64,000 nucleotides of DNA from positions 1 to 64,000 of the forward strand of contig JAFIGT010000029.1 of NCBI GenBank assembly GCA_017849585.1. Direction: 5' to 3'. Position numbers and translations under genes: made by a program. Within the stretch, counting starts at the first letter, position 1, and every line of letters starts with the position of its first letter. This stretch comes from Verrucomicrobium sp. GTDB taxonomy: Bacteria; Verrucomicrobiota; Verrucomicrobiia; Methylacidiphilales; UBA1321. Positions 61,227 to 64,000 of this stretch are shown in pieces. The notes under the pieces were generated by a model. It had not been told where the DNA came from. It saw nothing but the letters and a program-made list of their open reading frames with translations, and ran no database searches.

Positions 61227-62102
61227 TCAGGGCTTATACGCGTCTTGTGTCAGCGGCGCTGTTTCAAGCGATTTTTTGAGGTGGGCGAAGTAACTGTCCG
61301 TCGCATACGACCCGCCAAAGAGCCAGAAAAATGCGGCGATGGCGAGGAACGGTCCATACGGCATACGCGTACCCCACGTGCCGCCTTTCGAGAAGATCAT
61401 GCCGATGCCGAAGATCGAACCGATGAATGCGGAGATGGGAATGATCCACACGATCGAAGTCCAGCCGAGGAAGGCTCCCATTCCAGCGATGAATTTCACA
61501 TCACCCATGCCCATCGCTTCCTTGCGGAAAACCTTGGAACCAATCATCGCCACGGCCCAGAGAACGAACCCGCCGACAAAAGCGCCGCGCAAACTTTCCG
61601 TGAATCCAGCAAAGGCCGTGCTCTGACCGTGCAGCGCCGGCACAAGCGTGCTGCACACCATGCCAGCGACAGCGCCACCGAGGGTAAAACGATCCGGGAT
61701 GATGAAGTGATCCATGTCGATCGCGCTGGCGATGATCAAGCCCGCCGTCATCAAGGCATAGGCCAGCACCACGCCGAGCCCATGCGTATGGTACTTCCAA
61801 AAGATCGCGGCAAAGGCGAGAGCGGTGAGCAATTCGATCATCCAGTAGCGGCGATCGATGCGTACACCGCAACAAGCCGCACGACCACGGAGCACAAACC
61901 AACTCACGATTGGGAGATTGTGGTACCATGGAATCGGCGTGCCACAGGTGGAGCAGTGCGAGCCGGGCGTCACCACTGAGACATCAAGCGGTATCCGGTA
62001 GATGCAGACGTTCAGGAAGGATCCCACGCAGGCGCCGATGACAAAAGCGAAAGCGGTGAAGAGGGGAATGTTAATGCCGGTGAGTTCGATGGTCGGGATC
62101 AT
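61227..62102 (-). CDS. pilD: Prepilin peptidase (A24 family)
   Basis: A 291-residue integral membrane aspartic protease from ATG 62102: FVIGACVGSFLNVCIYRIPL, CSTCGTPIPWYHNLPIVSW, catalytic Asps in SAIDMDHFIIPD and GMGDVKF. The second Cys pair of the cytoplasmic zinc-like motif is altered (RAACCG where RCxxCG is usual). It cleaves prepilins such as the one at 29682-30365. Pilus genes are not adjacent. Overlap-free with aroE 25 bp upstream. Confidence 0.92.
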   Translation of the reverse strand: MIPTIELTGINIPLFTAFAFVIGACVGSFLNVCIYRIPLDVSVVTPGSHCSTCGTPIPWYHNLPIVSWFVLRGRAACCGVRIDRRYWMIELLTALAFAAIFWKYHTHGLGVVLAYALMTAGLIIASAIDMDHFIIPDRFTLGGAVAGMVCSTLVPALHGQSTAFAGFTESLRGAFVGGFVLWAVAMIGSKVFRKEAMGMGDVKFIAGMGAFLGWTSIVWIIPISAFIGSIFGIGMIFSKGGTWGTRMPYGPFLAIAAFFWLFGGSYATDSYFAHLKKSLETAPLTQDAYKP

Positions 62103-62127
62103 GGTCTGGTAAGGATGATGAAAAAGT

Positions 62128-63075
62128 TTAGAGACTGGAGGAAGCTGCCTGTAGCAACGCCGTGCGCATGGCGGTAAGCGGGGCGGGTCGTCCCGTCCAC
62201 AAGCTGAACGCGGCAGCGCCTTGATGCAACAGCATCGACAAGCCATTTGCCACGCGGGCTCCGGCTTGCTCAGCATTAAGCAGCAATTTCGTCCGATGCG
62301 GTTTGTAAATGGTATCGTACACCAGCAGGCTCGGTGACAACACGCGGGCGGGCAGCAATGGCAGGTCGTAACTTTTCAGTCCCGAGCTGGTGGCATTCAC
62401 GAGCAAATCGATGTCGGCAAGTTCACGGCCAATGATTTCTTCATCCCACGGAATCGCTTCGATCCGCGCATGCGCGCCGAGCAGCTTGTCGCTATGGATC
62501 ACCGGAGCGAGTTGCGCCGCCAGTTCCTGCGCGCGGGAAGTCGTGCGGTTCACCAATACCAGTCGCTGACATTTCTCCAGCGCAGCCTGAGTCGCAAGCG
62601 CGCGGCCAGCGCCACCGGCCCCTAGGATCATGATGCGCAGATCATGCACATCAACGCCGAATTCCTCGCGAATCGCTGCGACCCAGCCTTCACCATCGGT
62701 ATTGAAGCCAATGAGCCGTCCATTGTCGTTGAGCACCGTATTGACCGCACCGAGGATACGAGCGGTTTCCGTCGCTTCATCGACGAGGCCGAGCATATCG
62801 ATCTTGAGCGGCAGCGTGCAGTTCCATCCGCCGAACTGTTGTGCCTTCATTGCCGCCACGACGGCGGGAAGTTTTTCCGCTGGCGTTTCGATGCGATGAT
62901 ACTGCGCAGGGATTTGCAGCGCTCCGAATGCGGCACGCTGGAAGGAAGGGGAGAGCGAATGTGTCACCGGATAACCGAGTACGGCGTACGGTTTCGGGGC
63001 AGCAGCGATCTGCCCCATGGTTTCGAGCGTGAAAACCTGATCAGAGTCGGGCGCGGCAGTAGAGGGAGTGGCCAT
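62128..63075 (-). CDS. aroE: Shikimate dehydrogenase
   Basis: A 315-residue protein; the substrate domain has HSLSPSFQRAAF and NCTLPLK (catalytic Lys), then GAVNTV, NTDGEGW and the NADP-binding GAGGAGRALA. An N-terminal extension of about 28 residues precedes the core. It reduces 3-dehydroshikimate in aromatic amino-acid synthesis. Transcribed toward pilD. Confidence 0.94.
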   Translation of the reverse strand: MATPSTAAPDSDQVFTLETMGQIAAAPKPYAVLGYPVTHSLSPSFQRAAFGALQIPAQYHRIETPAEKLPAVVAAMKAQQFGGWNCTLPLKIDMLGLVDEATETARILGAVNTVLNDNGRLIGFNTDGEGWVAAIREEFGVDVHDLRIMILGAGGAGRALATQAALEKCQRLVLVNRTTSRAQELAAQLAPVIHSDKLLGAHARIEAIPWDEEIIGRELADIDLLVNATSSGLKSYDLPLLPARVLSPSLLVYDTIYKPHRTKLLLNAEQAGARVANGLSMLLHQGAAAFSLWTGRPAPLTAMRTALLQAASSSL

Positions 63076-63137
63076 CGGTAAGACGTCTACGTTAGTAATG
63101 GCGCACGGGGATTGACGATCAAATTATGCGAAAGGGG

Positions 63138-64000
63138 TCACTGCGGTTTGACCGGCCCGTTGGCCGGCGTGTTCGCTTCCGGAGCTTTGCCTTTGGCTGT
63201 GGCGCTTGGGAATTTCGCTTCCGAGAGGCGATCCCGGCGATTCTCCTGATTGAGCACCTGCCCTCCCGCCACCATGATGGCACCTTCGCCCGCGGAAGTC
63301 AGACGCGGCGGCATTTCGGGCATGGCTTCGTAATTACTTTGATTTTCCAAAACGCCGGTCGGGCTCACGCGATTGTAGCGGTAGCTGCCCTGCCCGACGG
63401 TGTGCAAAACATGCAGGTTGCCGTCCTTGTCGAAAGCGATCTGCGGTGGCACCACGGTGGAAGTGACGGGGCCAAGCTCCAGCGTGGAATAAACGAGATT
63501 TTCCTTCGCGTCATCCACCCGCAGATAAAGCTGGGTGGAGGTATTGTCCGGCGAAAAACGGATCAGCGTATACGTGCGCTCCGATCCCTCGAGCGGGCGC
63601 GTCCGGCTCAGCACAGTTTGGCCCTTGACCACGTTGAACTGCAGATTGCCCGACAGCATTTGTCCCTGACCCGGGATATCCACCACGGCGCGCACCTTGT
63701 AGTTGCCCTGCTCGCGAAACGAATAGTGGGGAGTCAAATTTATCGTGGTGCTCTTGGTGGCACCCGCCTTGATAACGACGGGACCCATCTCCAGCTTTTG
63801 GTCGGTGTGCACCGCAAAACCGTCGCCGCGCGTGACAATGAAACTCAGCCAGGATTCTCCCTGACTTTGAAGGGACAGATCGACTTCGGTATTATTCTGA
63901 ATGATGACGCGCACCACCACTGGCGCGTATAACAAATAGTTCACCCGCTCACATTCGATGCTCACGCGTACCTCGGCCCGGACGCTGAAGATCCCCGCAG
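63138..64000 (-). CDS. Partial exported protein with beta-rich domains
   Basis: The frame is open to the window edge; the nearest internal start is GTG 63965, but the sequence before it (AGIFSVRAEVRVSIECERV) reads like the end of a signal peptide and the mature N-terminus, so the true start is outside. Beta-sandwich-like segments (VVRVIIQNNTEVDLSLQSQG, GNYKVRAVVDIPGQG) are followed by a region with HVLHTVGQGSYRYNRVSPTG. No family recognised. Possible surface or periplasmic role. Confidence 0.6.
   Translation of the reverse strand, partial: AGIFSVRAEVRVSIECERVNYLLYAPVVVRVIIQNNTEVDLSLQSQGESWLSFIVTRGDGFAVHTDQKLEMGPVVIKAGATKSTTINLTPHYSFREQGNYKVRAVVDIPGQGQMLSGNLQFNVVKGQTVLSRTRPLEGSERTYTLIRFSPDNTSTQLYLRVDDAKENLVYSTLELGPVTSTVVPPQIAFDKDGNLHVLHTVGQGSYRYNRVSPTGVLENQSNYEAMPEMPPRLTSAGEGAIMVAGGQVLNQENRRDRLSEAKFPSATAKGKAPEANTPANGPVKPQ

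Noticed and set aside
1-64000. CRISPR arrays, rRNA genes, insertion sequences, integrases, phage genes
   Set aside because: None seen. No regularly spaced repeats, no transposase or integrase motifs and only one tRNA gene.

Overview
The window is GC-rich chromosomal DNA from a Gram-negative, probably motile heterotroph. I infer a member of the Verrucomicrobiota, possibly an Opitutales relative. The grounds are a PEP-CTERM-anchored protein, a verrucomicrobial-style prepilin-like protein, chemoreceptor genes behind sigma-28-type promoters, an ADP-heptose-type glycosyltransferase, clustered Gfo/Idh oxidoreductases and generally poor Shine-Dalgarno sequences. No 16S rRNA is present, so this placement is inference. 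I see no phage, insertion sequence or CRISPR array.

Layout. 1-1524: two related secreted beta-rich proteins flank a VOC-fold protein. 1591-5343: two paralogous, apparently HAMP-less chemoreceptors, each with a sigma-28-type promoter. 5711-12031: housekeeping genes (tadA, ygfZ, a cyclophilin lipoprotein, queD) and a large hybrid histidine kinase. 12218-13616: fluoride channel, DUF190 partner and a SET-domain methyltransferase. 13638-20596: a sugar or uronate catabolic cluster (isomerase, three Gfo/Idh proteins, LacI regulator, uxaC) in which a shared ACACGTGTTAG site lies upstream of the regulator, the oxidoreductases and uxaC. 20748-24522: phosphoesterase, an ABC-2 exporter with a TPR-like partner, and acylphosphatase. 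24644-25841: an EamA transporter behind what looks like a leader-peptide attenuator. 25948-29676: lipoprotein, hydrolase and two glycosyltransferases. 29682-32537: prepilin-like protein, then a divergent pair (PEP-CTERM choice-of-anchor-M protein and COG0523 GTPase) around two palindromic operators, probably a metal (zinc) starvation module. 33901-35587: a four-gene operon resembling cnrYXH (anti-sigma, metal sensor, ECF sigma) led by a small secreted Cys/Met/His peptide. 35685-43802: mixed metabolism and repair, an unrecognised protein beside deoC, and tandem tatA genes. 43881-53725: lysC, an M48/LemA/SIMPL group, an M32 carboxypeptidase, a DsrE-like trio, Trm112 and a desaturase. 53757-64000: a tRNA, pfkB kinase, tlyA-nadK-ptsN-lacI, two small membrane paralogs, argA, a glycosyltransferase, pilD, aroE and a truncated secreted protein.

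Most interesting candidates: the PEP-CTERM/COG0523 operator module, the CnrYXH-like operon with its secreted peptide, the short-ORF attenuator before the EamA transporter, and a roughly 194-bp dispersed intergenic element found twice in the same orientation about 60 bp upstream of unrelated genes.
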